DNA of 64,000 nt from Paracidovorax wautersii (GTDB lineage Bacteria; Pseudomonadota; Gammaproteobacteria; Burkholderiales; Burkholderiaceae_C). Below, piece after piece: positions 1-9,019 of this stretch. The translations under genes and the position numbers were made by a program. The stretch lies in assembly GCA_009912175.1 (NCBI GenBank), contig WNDQ01000018.1, positions 1-64,000 of the forward strand, in the 5' to 3' direction. How positions within the stretch are numbered: position 1 is the stretch's first letter; each line of letters begins with the position of its first letter. A model generated the notes under the pieces. The model was not told where the DNA came from, did no database searches, and was given only the letters and a program-made list of their open reading frames with translations.

Positions 1-360
1 GCTACGCTGGTTTGCGACGCGCTGCGCATGGCGCTGTTTGCTCGCAATCGGCCTCGGGGAGTGATCGTGCATACTGACCGTGGTAGCCAATACTGCTCGC
101 GCGAGCACCGCGCCCTGTTGGAGCAATACGCTTTGATCGCCAGCATGAGTGCCAGAGGCAACTGCTACGACAACGCAGCAATGGAGAGTTGGAACCACAG
201 TCTGAAGGTCGAGGCCATCCATGGTGAACACCTCGCCACACGGGAGCAGGCCAAGGCTCATGTGTTTGACTACATTGAGGTTGACTACAATCGGATCCGG
301 CTGCACTCGACCCTGGGCTACCTCAGCCCAGAGCAGTACGAGCTGGCCAATGTCGCTTAG
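1..360 (+). CDS. IS3-family transposase (OrfB), C-terminal part
   Basis: This is the C-terminal portion of the DDE (rve integrase core) transposase that cuts and joins IS ends. The frame is open from the first base, so the N-terminus is outside the window. The second catalytic Asp lies in H-T-D-R-G-S-Q-Y and the catalytic Glu in N-A-A-M-E-S-W. The tail [15 protein letters not shown] is typical of IS3-family OrfB. In this family OrfB is normally made as an OrfAB fusion by programmed -1 frameshifting; OrfA would lie upstream. It is probably an intact copy, but only this end can be judged. Confidence 0.93.
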   Translation, partial: ATLVCDALRMALFARNRPRGVIVHTDRGSQYCSREHRALLEQYALIASMSARGNCYDNAAMESWNHSLKVEAIHGEHLATREQAKAHVFDYIEVDYNRIRLHSTLGYLSPEQYELANVA

Positions 361-390
361 ATAGGTGTCCGTAAATCAGGGGCAAGATCA
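1..390 (+). mobile_element. Right end of an IS3-family insertion sequence
   Basis: The window opens inside an IS3-family element. After the transposase stop at 358-360 there are about 30 non-coding bases ending GGGGCAAGATCA, which fits an IS3-type terminal inverted repeat ending in TCA. From base 391 the sequence continues directly with the cas1 reading frame (G-S-V-A-C-I-M), so the element is inserted inside cas1 and its right border lies within a few bases of 390. The left end and the target-site duplication are outside the window. Confidence 0.85.
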
Positions 391-1469
<1,079 letters not shown>

Positions 1470-1531
1470 CAAAGAACTGGTAGATTTTCGAGGCTCGGTT
1501 TTTCTGAGGAAAAACAAGAGCTTGAATTTGG
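1470..1531 (+). promoter_or_regulatory. CRISPR leader
   Basis: A 62-base stretch lies between the cas2 stop and the first repeat. It is richer in A+T than the surrounding genes, with purine/T runs such as GAGGAAAAACAAGAG just before the array. By position this is the leader, which would carry the array promoter and the integration anchor. I cannot pick out a convincing -35/-10 pair or IHF site, so the call rests on location. Confidence 0.6.
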
Positions 1532-1743
1532 GTGTTCCCCACGTACGTGGGGATGAACCGGCGGGGTTACTGAGCGCAAGGCGATGATTGACGTGTTCCC
1601 CACGTACGTGGGGATGAACCGGAAATCATCAAGCACCTGCTGACCGGCAAGGAGTGTTCCCCACGTACGTGGGGATGAACCGAAGTGGGCGATGCGCCAC
1701 CTCCCTGGCGCTATGTGTTCCCCACGTACGTGGGGATGAGTCG
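1532..1743 (+). CRISPR. Type I-E CRISPR array, 4 repeats and 3 spacers
   Basis: Four 29-bp repeats lie at 1532-1560, 1593-1621, 1654-1682 and 1715-1743, separated by three spacers of exactly 32 bp (1561-1592, 1622-1653, 1683-1714). The repeat begins GTGTTCCCC and ends GGGGATGAACCG, as in type I-E. Its stem, CCCCACGT followed directly by ACGTGGGG, is a perfect 16-bp palindrome. The fourth repeat differs at two positions near its 3' end (GATGAGTCG instead of GATGAACCG), as is usual for the leader-distal end. The short length suggests an array that no longer grows. Spacer targets cannot be determined without a search. Confidence 0.98.
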
Positions 1744-1771
1744 TCGATCTCGCAGCGATGCTTTGTCGCGT

Positions 1772-1800
1772 ACATGCCCCACGTGAGTATGGGCGGTGCG
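1772..1800 (+). repeat. Decayed fifth CRISPR repeat (relic)
   Basis: Twenty-eight bases after the last clear repeat, 1772-1800 matches the repeat at 16 of 29 positions, including the uninterrupted core CCCCACGT (1777-1784). This looks like a former repeat decayed beyond use, with a shortened spacer (1744-1771). The match is modest and could be chance. Confidence 0.45.
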
Positions 1801-1901
1801 TCTGCGGATGCTTGCTGTCTTGCGCTCTAGGCCGAGGCCTGAAACACCCCCGTAACTCAGTAAAAACCCTAGCCCCCAATGCCGAATTCCTCCCGCTCTG
1901 C

Positions 1902-1932
1902 TATAAATCAGTCGCGCTGAATACGTTTTAGC
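1902..1932 (+). promoter_or_regulatory. Candidate promoter and LacI-type operator of the ribose operon
   Basis: The 1801-2096 gap holds no gene. At 1916-1932 there is an imperfect 17-bp dyad, GCTGAA-N5-TTTAGC, which resembles operators of LacI/GalR-family repressors. A -10-like TATAAA lies just upstream at 1902-1907, so a bound repressor would sit at the transcription start. I find no good -35. A second TTAGCTAA palindrome lies at 1942-1949. The likely ligand is the LacI-family regulator encoded at 7073-8122 at the end of the operon. This is inference from symmetry and position. Confidence 0.35.
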
Positions 1933-2096
1933 AATTCGATTTAGCTAACCGATAATCAAGTTTCAAGGCGATTACCAGCGAGCTTTCGTCGAAGGGCCTC
2001 AGCGTTTTTTCAGGAAATTCAATCGGTTGTGCGGCTCTTGCCTGGTGGCTGTCCTGTTTCGGGGCGGCGGGGCGGGGGCGGCGGTGGAAGTGAGTC

Positions 2097-3029
2097 ATGA
2101 CGGACAACAAGACGACGGCGGTAACCAAGGTACTGGTGATCGGCAGCATCAACATGGATCTGGTGGTGACGACGCCGGTGGTGCCGCAGTTGGGCGAGAC
2201 GCTGATGGGCGATGGTTTCGCCACGCATGCGGGTGGCAAGGGCGCGAACCAGGCGGTGGCTGCCGCTCGGCTGGGGGCGCGGGTGCAGATGATTGGCCGG
2301 GTGGGGCGCGATGCGTTTGGCGCGCAGCTCAAGGCCGGGCTGGCGGCGGAAGGTGTGGATACACGTTTTGTGCTGGAGACCGAGGGCGTGCCCACGGGCA
2401 TTGCGTCGATCACGGTGAGCCAGGCGGACAACGCGATCGTGGTGGTGGGCGGTGCGAATGCGCAGGTGAGCATTGCCGACCTGGACGCAGCCGAGTCGGC
2501 GTTTGCCGAGGCGGACGTGGTGCTGGCGCAGCTCGAAGTGCCGCTGGCCACGGTCGCGCATGCGGCGCTGCTGGCCGAGCGCCATGGCAAGCCGTTTGTG
2601 CTGAACCCGGCGCCCGCGCAGGCGCTGCCGGCCGCGCTGCTGGCGCGCTGCGCGTTGATCACGCCCAATGAATACGAGCTGGCCGCCACGCTGGGCCAGC
2701 AGGCCAGCGGCGACGCCTGGCAGCAGCAGCTGGCGCAACTGCCCGGCCGCGTGGCGATGACCAAGGGCCGCGACGGCGCCTATCACGTGTTGGCCGATGG
2801 CCAGTTGCACCACCAGCCCGGTTTTGCTGTGCAGCCGGTGGACACGACGGGCGCGGGCGATACCTTCAACGGGGCGCTGGCCGCGTTCTGGCCGCTGGGT
2901 GTGCCGGCCGCCATGCGGCTGGCTTGCGCGGCCGCGGCGCTGTCGGTGACGCGTGCGGGCGCGCAGGGCGGCATGCCCACGCGCGCGCAGCTCGATGTGT
3001 TCTTGCAGAGCCAGGAGGTCGCCTCGTGA
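2097..3029 (+). CDS. rbsK: Ribokinase
   Basis: RbsK phosphorylates D-ribose to ribose 5-phosphate with ATP in the cytoplasm. The 310-residue protein is a PfkB-family kinase of normal length. It has the N-terminal substrate region I-G-S-I-N-M-D (15-21), the H-A-G-G-K-G-A-N motif (44-51) and the C-terminal signature D-T-T-G-A-G-D-T-F-N-G at 249-259, whose Asp255 is the catalytic base. It is the first gene of rbsKDACB, an order found in Burkholderiales; E. coli has rbsDACBK. Its stop overlaps the rbsD start (GTGA). Confidence 0.96.
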   Translation: MTDNKTTAVTKVLVIGSINMDLVVTTPVVPQLGETLMGDGFATHAGGKGANQAVAAARLGARVQMIGRVGRDAFGAQLKAGLAAEGVDTRFVLETEGVPTGIASITVSQADNAIVVVGGANAQVSIADLDAAESAFAEADVVLAQLEVPLATVAHAALLAERHGKPFVLNPAPAQALPAALLARCALITPNEYELAATLGQQASGDAWQQQLAQLPGRVAMTKGRDGAYHVLADGQLHHQPGFAVQPVDTTGAGDTFNGALAAFWPLGVPAAMRLACAAAALSVTRAGAQGGMPTRAQLDVFLQSQEVAS

Positions 3030-3424
3030 AAAAACTCGGTCATCTCAACCGCGACATCGCCGCCTTGCTGGCGCGCATGGGCCACACCGACGCCCTGGTG
3101 ATCGCCGATTGCGGCCTGCCGACCCCGCCGGGCGTGCCCTGCATCGACCTCACGCTCAGGCTGGGCGTGCCGGGCTTTGCCGACGTGCTCGATTCCATCC
3201 TGGCCGACTTCCAGGTCGAGCGTGCGGTGTATGCCAGCGAGGTGCTGGCGGCCAACCCGCCGGTGGCCGATGGCGCGGACGCGCTGGCGGCCGCGGGCGT
3301 GAAGGTCGACTACGTGAGCCATGCTGATTTCAAGGCGCTCACGCACGGTGCGCATGCCATCATCCGCACGGGCGAGGCCACGCCTTACGCCAATGTGATC
3401 CTGTATTCCGGCGTCATTTTCTGA
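3026..3424 (+). CDS. rbsD: D-ribose pyranase
   Basis: RbsD interconverts beta-pyran and beta-furan forms of D-ribose, so that transported sugar becomes a substrate for ribokinase. I chose the GTG at 3026, which overlaps the rbsK TGA and follows CAGGAGG. It gives 132 residues beginning K-K-L-G-H-L-N-R-D-I, aligned with the family start. The catalytic His is at position 20 (R-M-G-H-T-D). The family end pattern I-R-T-G-E-A-T-P-Y-A-N-V-I-L is present. Confidence 0.94.
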   Translation: MKKLGHLNRDIAALLARMGHTDALVIADCGLPTPPGVPCIDLTLRLGVPGFADVLDSILADFQVERAVYASEVLAANPPVADGADALAAAGVKVDYVSHADFKALTHGAHAIIRTGEATPYANVILYSGVIF

Positions 3425-3438
3425 AGCGAGATTTCGCC

Positions 3439-4974
3439 ATGTCGGCTTCTGTGACAACTCAGACCACCGCCGCCCCGGCCATGCAGGTCGCCATGCGCGG
3501 CATCAGCAAGGCCTTTGGCCCGGTGAAAGTGCTCAACGCGGTGGATTTTTCGCTGGCCGCCGGCGAGATCCACGCGCTCATGGGCGAGAACGGCGCGGGC
3601 AAGTCCACGCTGATGAAGGTGCTGTGCGGCATCTACCAGCCGGACGCGGGCAGCATCGAGGTCGAAGGCCGCCCGGCCACGATCCGCAGCACGGCGGATG
3701 CCGAAGCGCTGGGCATCGGCATCATCCACCAAGAGCTGAACCTGATCCCGCAGCTCTCGGTGATGGAAAACCTCTTCCTGGGCCGCGAGCCCAGCCGCTT
3801 CGGCTTCGTCGACAGCCGCCGCATGCGCGAGCAGGCGCGCCACTGGCTGCAGCGTGTGGGCGCGGGCCACATCGACCCGGATGCCGAAGCGGGTCAGTTG
3901 TCGATCGGCCAGCAGCAGATGGTGGAGATCGCCAAGGCGCTGTCGCTGGACGCGCGTGTGCTGGTGATGGACGAGCCCACGGCGGCGCTGACCGAGCGCG
4001 AGATCGAGCGGCTGTTCGCCATCATGCGCGACCTCAAGAGCCGGGGCGTGGCCATCGTCTACGTCTCGCACCGCATGGGAGAGATCTTCCAGATCTGCGA
4101 CAAGATTTCGGTGCTGCGCGACGGGCATTTTGTGGGCGAGCGTGTGATCGCGCAGACCGGTTTCGACGAGATCGTGCACCTGATGGTCGGCCGCGAGATC
4201 GGCGAACGTTTCCCCGCACGCACCAGCCAGCCGGGCGCGGTGCGCCTGCAGGTCGAGGACCTGGCCGACGAGGGCAACGTCAGCGGCATCCGCTTTGACG
4301 TGCGCGCTGGCGAGGTGCTGGGCATTGCCGGCCTGATGGGCGCGGGCCGCAGCGAAATCCTCAAGACCCTGTTCGGCGTCAACCGCCGCACGGCGGGCAC
4401 GGTGCGGCTCGATGGCCAGGCGGTGGCGCTGGCCTCGCCCACGGCGGCCATCGGCGCGGGCATCGGTTTCGTGACCGAGGACCGCAAGAGCCAGGGCCTG
4501 GTGCTGGGCATGTCGGTGCGCGAGAACGCCACGCTGGTGCACCTGCGTGACTACGCGCGCGCCGGCGTGGTCAGCGCGCGCGCCGAGGGCGCGGCCGTGC
4601 AGCAGCTCATCAACGAGCTGCGCATCCGCACGCGTGATGCCGAGCTGGAAGTGGCCTCGCTGTCGGGCGGCAACCAGCAGAAGGTGGTGTTTGCCAAGTG
4701 GCTGGCGCAGGCCGCTGAAGGCTCGCTCAAGGTGCTGCTGCTCGACGAGCCCACGCGCGGCGTGGACGTGGGCGGCAAGGCCGAGATCTACGCCATCATC
4801 AACCGCCTGGCCGCCGCCGGCACGGCCGTGGTGATGGTCTCGTCGGAGCTGCCCGAGGTGATGGCCATGAGCGACCGCATCCTGGTCATGCACCAGGGCC
4901 GTCAGGTCGGTATTTTCGAAGCGCGCGGCGCCACGCAAGAGGCGCTGATGACGGCCGCCACGGGTGGGCAGTAA
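3439..4974 (+). CDS. rbsA: Ribose ABC transporter, ATP-binding protein
   Basis: This 511-residue protein is the double-domain ATPase that powers ribose import. The N-terminal domain has Walker A G-E-N-G-A-G-K-S-T (49-57), signature L-S-I-G-Q-Q-Q (from 154) and Walker B L-V-M-D-E-P-T (175-181). The second domain has the degenerate Walker A G-L-M-G-A-G-R-S-E (from 298) and signature L-S-G-G-N-Q-Q (from 408). This asymmetry is typical of the RbsA/MglA sugar-importer class. The gene lies 14 bases after rbsD and 53 bases before rbsC. Confidence 0.96.
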   Translation: MSASVTTQTTAAPAMQVAMRGISKAFGPVKVLNAVDFSLAAGEIHALMGENGAGKSTLMKVLCGIYQPDAGSIEVEGRPATIRSTADAEALGIGIIHQELNLIPQLSVMENLFLGREPSRFGFVDSRRMREQARHWLQRVGAGHIDPDAEAGQLSIGQQQMVEIAKALSLDARVLVMDEPTAALTEREIERLFAIMRDLKSRGVAIVYVSHRMGEIFQICDKISVLRDGHFVGERVIAQTGFDEIVHLMVGREIGERFPARTSQPGAVRLQVEDLADEGNVSGIRFDVRAGEVLGIAGLMGAGRSEILKTLFGVNRRTAGTVRLDGQAVALASPTAAIGAGIGFVTEDRKSQGLVLGMSVRENATLVHLRDYARAGVVSARAEGAAVQQLINELRIRTRDAELEVASLSGGNQQKVVFAKWLAQAAEGSLKVLLLDEPTRGVDVGGKAEIYAIINRLAAAGTAVVMVSSELPEVMAMSDRILVMHQGRQVGIFEARGATQEALMTAATGGQ

Positions 4975-5027
4975 GTAAAACGCACGCCACCAGTTTCCCC
5001 TACAAAAATTTTCATCCAAAGACCGCC

Positions 5028-5966
5028 ATGTCTCCCTCTCAAAAAGCCTTGTTGCAAAAGCTCGGCCCCTTCTTCGCCCTGCTGGTCGTGGGCGTGGGCC
5101 TGGCCGCCCTCAGCCCCGACTTCATGACCGTGGGCAACCTCATGAACGTGATGCGCCAGGTCTCGATCAACGCGTTGATCGCCTTCGGCATGACGCTGGT
5201 GATCCTGCTGGGCGGCATCGACCTGTCGGTGGGCGCCATCCTGGCCGTGTCCTCGGTCATCACGGCCATGCTGATGAAAGACGGCTGGGACCCGATGCTG
5301 TGCACGGCGCTGGGCATCGCCTCGGGCGCGCTCATGGGCCTGGCCAACGGCCTGCTGATCGCCAAGGGCAAGGTCGCGCCCTTCATCGCCACGCTGGGCA
5401 TGATGACGGTGCTGCGCGGCCTGTCGCTGGTGCTCTCCAACGGCAGCCCCATCAGCGGGCTGGACAGCGACTTCTTCACGCTGCTGGGCGGCGGCTACGT
5501 GGCCGGCTGGGTGCCGGTGCCCGTGGTGTGGATGCTGCTGGCCTTTGCCGTGTTCTGGTTCGTGCTGCGCAAGACCGTGTTCGGCCGCCATGTCTACGCG
5601 ACCGGCGGCAACCCCGAGGCCGCGCGCCTGTCGGGCGTGAAGACCGACCGCGTGCAGATCGGCGTGTACACCCTGTCGGGCATGATGGCCGCCATGGCCG
5701 GCGTCATCCTGACCTCGCGCCTGAACTCGGCGCAGCCCAAGGCCGGCACCGGGTATGAGCTCGACGCCATCGCCGCCGTGGTGCTGGGCGGCACCAGCCT
5801 GGCGGGCGGGCGCGGCTGGATCTTCGGCACGCTGATGGGGGCGCTGATCATCGGCGTGCTCAACAACGGCCTGAACCTCATGGGCGTGTCGTCGTTCTAC
5901 CAGCAGGTCATCAAGGGCGCGGTGATTCTGCTGGCCGTGCTGATCGACCGCGCCGGCAAGAAATAA
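5028..5966 (+). CDS. rbsC: Ribose ABC transporter, permease
   Basis: RbsC is the inner-membrane channel subunit that pairs with RbsA. The 312-residue protein is strongly hydrophobic, with eight to ten predicted membrane segments. It contains the family patterns G-M-T-L-V-I-L-L-G-G-I-D-L-S-V-G in the N-terminal third and A-V-V-L-G-G-T-S-L-A-G-G-R-G in the cytoplasmic loop near the C-terminus. Length and sequence fit the BPD_transp_2 family. A terminator-like hairpin follows before rbsB. Confidence 0.95.
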   Translation: MSPSQKALLQKLGPFFALLVVGVGLAALSPDFMTVGNLMNVMRQVSINALIAFGMTLVILLGGIDLSVGAILAVSSVITAMLMKDGWDPMLCTALGIASGALMGLANGLLIAKGKVAPFIATLGMMTVLRGLSLVLSNGSPISGLDSDFFTLLGGGYVAGWVPVPVVWMLLAFAVFWFVLRKTVFGRHVYATGGNPEAARLSGVKTDRVQIGVYTLSGMMAAMAGVILTSRLNSAQPKAGTGYELDAIAAVVLGGTSLAGGRGWIFGTLMGALIIGVLNNGLNLMGVSSFYQQVIKGAVILLAVLIDRAGKK

Positions 5967-5980
5967 AAAGTGTTCCCCAT

Positions 5981-6006
5981 GCCGGCCTTGCACGCCGGCC
6001 TTTTTT
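5981..6006 (+). terminator. Terminator-like hairpin between rbsC and rbsB
   Basis: The inverted arms GCCGGC (5981-5986 and 5994-5999) enclose a 7-base loop and are followed by C and six T (6001-6006). This is a textbook intrinsic terminator or attenuator shape, 15 bases after rbsC and 34 before rbsB. It could split the operon or alter the ratio of binding protein to membrane components; otherwise rbsB would need its own promoter. Confidence 0.65.
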
Positions 6007-6039
6007 GATTGTTCCCTTTCATCCACCCGAGGAGTCAAT

Positions 6040-6978
6040 ATGAAACGTTTTGTCCCGACCCTGCTGGCCAGTGTGCTGGCCATTGGCCTTGTGGCCTGCT
6101 CCAAGCAAGGCCCGGAATCGACCCCGGCCGCCAGCGGCAGCGCACCGGCGGCTGACAGCGGCGGCGCCACCGTGGGCCTGTCGATCTCGACGCTCAACAA
6201 CCCCTTCTTCGTGACGCTGCGCGACGGAGCGCAGGCCGAAGCCAGCAAGGACGGCATCACGCTGATCACGGTCGACGCGCATAACGATCCGGCCAAACAG
6301 ATCGCCAGCGTGGAAGACCTGATCCAGAAGAAGGTCAAGGTCATCCTGATCAACCCGACCGACTCCGACGCCGTGGCCGGCGTGGTCAAGCAGGCCACGG
6401 CCGCGGGCATCCCCGTGGTCTCGCTGGACCGCAGCGTCAACGGTGCCGAGGTGGTCTCGCACATCGCCTCCGACAACGTGGCCGGCGGCAAGCTGGCGGG
6501 CGAGTTCCTGCTGGAAAAGCTGGGCGGCAAGGGCAACATCGTCGAACTGCAAGGCGTGGCCGGCACCTCGGCCGCGCGTGAACGCGGCCAGGGCTTTCAC
6601 CTGGCGGTCGACGGCAAGGACGGCGTGAAGGTCGTGGCCAGTCAGCCGGCTGATTTCGACCGCGCCAAGGGCCTGTCGGTGACCGAAAACATCCTGCAAG
6701 GCAACAAGGACGTGCAGGGCATCTTTGCGCACAACGACGAGATGGCGCTGGGCGCACAGAAGGCCGTCGAGGCCGCGGGCCTGAAGAACGTCGCCATCGT
6801 CGGCTTCGACGCCACGCCCGACGCGGTTGCCGCCGTCAAGGCCGGCACGCTGGCCGCCACCGTGCAGCAAAAGCCCGAGCTGATCGGCCAGTACGGCGTG
6901 CAGACCGCCAAGAAGCTGATCGACGGCCAGGCCGTGGACAAGAGCATCCCGGTGCCGCTGGACCTGGTCAAGCCGTAA
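6040..6978 (+). CDS. rbsB: Ribose ABC transporter, substrate-binding (lipo)protein
   Basis: This 312-residue periplasmic-binding-protein-I-family protein captures D-ribose and delivers it to RbsC. The mature fold begins G-L-S-I-S-T-L-N-N-P-F-F, as in RbsB. The N-terminal signal ends in the lipobox-like L-V-A-C with Cys20, followed by a Ser/Ala/Gly-rich linker. The protein is therefore probably lipid-anchored, unlike the soluble E. coli RbsB. AGGAG lies before the ATG. It is the last transport gene of the operon. Confidence 0.94.
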   Translation: MKRFVPTLLASVLAIGLVACSKQGPESTPAASGSAPAADSGGATVGLSISTLNNPFFVTLRDGAQAEASKDGITLITVDAHNDPAKQIASVEDLIQKKVKVILINPTDSDAVAGVVKQATAAGIPVVSLDRSVNGAEVVSHIASDNVAGGKLAGEFLLEKLGGKGNIVELQGVAGTSAARERGQGFHLAVDGKDGVKVVASQPADFDRAKGLSVTENILQGNKDVQGIFAHNDEMALGAQKAVEAAGLKNVAIVGFDATPDAVAAVKAGTLAATVQQKPELIGQYGVQTAKKLIDGQAVDKSIPVPLDLVKP

Positions 6979-6986
6979 ACCCGACA

Positions 6987-7015
6987 AGCGGCCGCTGCCT
7001 CGGGTGGCGGCCGCT
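6987..7015 (+). other. Strong hairpin between rbsB and the regulator gene
   Basis: A perfect 9-bp inverted repeat (AGCGGCCGC 6987-6995, GCGGCCGCT 7007-7015) encloses an 11-base loop, starting just after the rbsB stop. There is no T run, so it may act as a 3' stabiliser rather than as an intrinsic terminator. Confidence 0.45.
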
Positions 7016-7072
7016 GGCGCGGGGCTGCCTGCCCGCGATAATCCAGGCCACATCCACCGCATTGCTGCCACC

Positions 7073-8122
7073 ATGAGCCCGTTCGCACGCCTGAAGATCG
7101 ACGACATCGCCCGGCTGGCCCAGGTCTCGCGCACCACCGCCAGCATGGTGCTCAATGGCCAGGCCGAGCGTTACCGCATCGCCCCGGCCACGGTCGAGCG
7201 CGTCAAGGCCGTGGCGGCCGAGCACAACTACATTCCTTCCCAGTCCGCGCGTGCGCTGCGCAGCCGCAAGAGCCGCACGCTCGGGCTGGTCATCCCCGAG
7301 CTCACCAACTTCGCCCACGCCAGCCTGGCGCAGGCGCTGGAAGTGCAAAGCCGCGCGGCCGGCTACCAGTTGCTGATCGCCACCAGCAACGACGACCCCG
7401 AGCAGGAAGGCCAGGGCATCGCCCAGCTCGCCGCGCGCGAGGTCGACGGCCTCATCATCGTGCCCGCCAGCGCCCAGCCGCAGCAGTACCAGGGCTGGCA
7501 GACACGCCTGCCGCTGGTCTTTGCCGACCGCCGCATCGAAGGCTCGGGCATCCCTTTTGTGGTCAGCGACGCGGTCGAGGTGGTGGCCGAGTTGACCGCC
7601 CAGACCCTGGCCGCCGCGCACGCCGAAGCGGCCGGCGCCGCGCCCGTGGTCGCCTTCTTCGGCGGTCAGCCCGAGCTCTCGCCCAGCCGCGACCGGCTGG
7701 CGGGTTTCCGCGCGGCGCTGGCGCGTGCCGGCCTGCCCGAAGCGCCCGGCGCGGTGATCGAGCGCGACTACCGCCGCAGCTCGGGCCAGGCCATGATGGC
7801 CGAGTGGCGCGAGCGCCATGACGGGCATGTGCCGCGTGTGCTGTTCACGGGCGGCATCGCGCTGCTCGAAGGCGTGCTGGCCGACCTGCAGGCCAGCCAC
7901 CTGCTGGGCCGTGCGCTCGACGCGCGCAGCCATCCGCTGCACCTCATCACCTTCGACGACCACCCGCTGCTGGACTGCCTGCCGCTGCCGGTGCTGTCGA
8001 TTGCGCAGGACGCCGAGGGCCTGGCGGCCCAGAGCCTGAAGACCGTGCTGGCCATCATGCAGGGCGAGCGGCCCGAGTCGGCCTGGGTGCCGGCGCGGGT
8101 GCGCCAGCGTCAGGTGCCGTAG
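7073..8122 (+). CDS. LacI-family regulator, FruR/Cra-like, probable ribose repressor
   Basis: The 349-residue protein has an N-terminal LacI helix-turn-helix (K-I-D-D-I-A-R-L-A-Q-V-S-R-T-T-A-S, residues 8-24). It is followed by a hinge with R-S-R-K-S-R-T-L-G-L-V-I-P and a periplasmic-binding-protein-like effector domain. The DNA-binding part resembles FruR/Cra. I chose the ATG at 7073, although the frame stays open upstream to 7004, because LacI-family proteins begin about this far before the helix. It follows rbsB on the same strand, so the natural guess is local control of rbs by ribose. Its 3' end overlaps the convergent next gene by 13 bases. Confidence 0.85.
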   Translation: MSPFARLKIDDIARLAQVSRTTASMVLNGQAERYRIAPATVERVKAVAAEHNYIPSQSARALRSRKSRTLGLVIPELTNFAHASLAQALEVQSRAAGYQLLIATSNDDPEQEGQGIAQLAAREVDGLIIVPASAQPQQYQGWQTRLPLVFADRRIEGSGIPFVVSDAVEVVAELTAQTLAAAHAEAAGAAPVVAFFGGQPELSPSRDRLAGFRAALARAGLPEAPGAVIERDYRRSSGQAMMAEWRERHDGHVPRVLFTGGIALLEGVLADLQASHLLGRALDARSHPLHLITFDDHPLLDCLPLPVLSIAQDAEGLAAQSLKTVLAIMQGERPESAWVPARVRQRQVP

Positions 8123-8973
8123 CGGTCGTCCAGGTCCTTGTGAAAGTCCAGGTCGACCTGCGCGCAAAAGCCCGCGTAGTCGATCTGCCCCACGCGGCTG
8201 GTGCCGGGCGTGCCGTGCGCATGTAAGTCGGCCAGCGCCTGCGAGACCGCATGCACGGCGGTGAACAGCGTGGTCACCGCGTACAGCACCACAGAAAAGC
8301 CCAGTTGCTGCAGGTCGGCAGAGGTCAGCCGCGTGGTCTCGTTGCCGTCGACGATGGAGACCACCTTGGGGCCGGGCACGGCACGCGCGACGGCCTCGAT
8401 CTCGGCGATCTTCTTGATGCCGTCGACAAACACCAGATCGACGCCGCAGTCCTGGTAGTGGCGCGCGCGCCGCACGGCTTCGTCCACGCCCTGCGCGGGC
8501 AGCGCGTCGGTGCGGCCGATGACCAGCAGGTCGTCGGCGCCGCGCGCCTCCAGCGCACAGCGCAGGCGCAGGCCGCTTTCAGCCATGTCCATCAGGCGGA
8601 TGCCGGCCATCTGGCCGCAGCGTTTGGGCGCGACCTGGTCTTCCAGGTGAATGGCCACCACACCGGCCTGCACGTACTCACGCACCGTGCGGTGGATGTT
8701 GGAGGGGCCGCCGTAGCCCGTGTCGGCATCCGCAATGATGGGCAGGGTGGTGGCGCGCGCCATGTCGCGGGCGTGCGTGGTCATCTCGGTCTGGCTGAGC
8801 AGGCCGATGTCGGGCATGCCCAGGCGGCTGGCCGTGGCGCCGAAGCCGGTCATGTAGACCGCGGGAAAGCCCGCGCGTTCGACCAGGCGCGCGGTGAGCG
8901 CGTCGGGCGCGCCCGGGGCCATCACGATGCGGCCTTCGGCCAGGCGTTGGCGCAGTTGCTGGACTGGCGTCAT
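8110..8973 (-). CDS. Isocitrate lyase / PEP mutase-family enzyme
   Basis: The 287-residue TIM-barrel protein belongs to the ICL/PEPM superfamily, which cleaves or forms C-C or P-C bonds next to oxo-acids using Mg2+. The metal-binding pattern A-D-A-D-T-G-Y-G-G is at 81-89 and the L-E-D-Q segment at 110-113. The active-site loop K-R-C-G (117-120) carries the catalytic Cys seen in lyases (methylisocitrate lyase, dimethylmalate lyase). Its presence argues against the oxaloacetate decarboxylase branch. The exact substrate is not determinable. The start at 8973 lies 46 bases downstream of the GntR gene on the same strand, so the two are probably cotranscribed. Confidence 0.85.
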   Translation of the reverse strand: MTPVQQLRQRLAEGRIVMAPGAPDALTARLVERAGFPAVYMTGFGATASRLGMPDIGLLSQTEMTTHARDMARATTLPIIADADTGYGGPSNIHRTVREYVQAGVVAIHLEDQVAPKRCGQMAGIRLMDMAESGLRLRCALEARGADDLLVIGRTDALPAQGVDEAVRRARHYQDCGVDLVFVDGIKKIAEIEAVARAVPGPKVVSIVDGNETTRLTSADLQQLGFSVVLYAVTTLFTAVHAVSQALADLHAHGTPGTSRVGQIDYAGFCAQVDLDFHKDLDDRYGT

Positions 8974-9019
8974 GGTGCAGAACCTCTGGGGAAAACGAAG
9001 GCAGAAAGAAAAGCGCGGG

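Noticed and set aside
3385-5019. 544-codon open frame on the minus strand
   Set aside because: It is the antisense of rbsA, whose protein is unmistakable; long antisense frames are expected at this GC content. The His/Gln/Asp-rich product has no domain.
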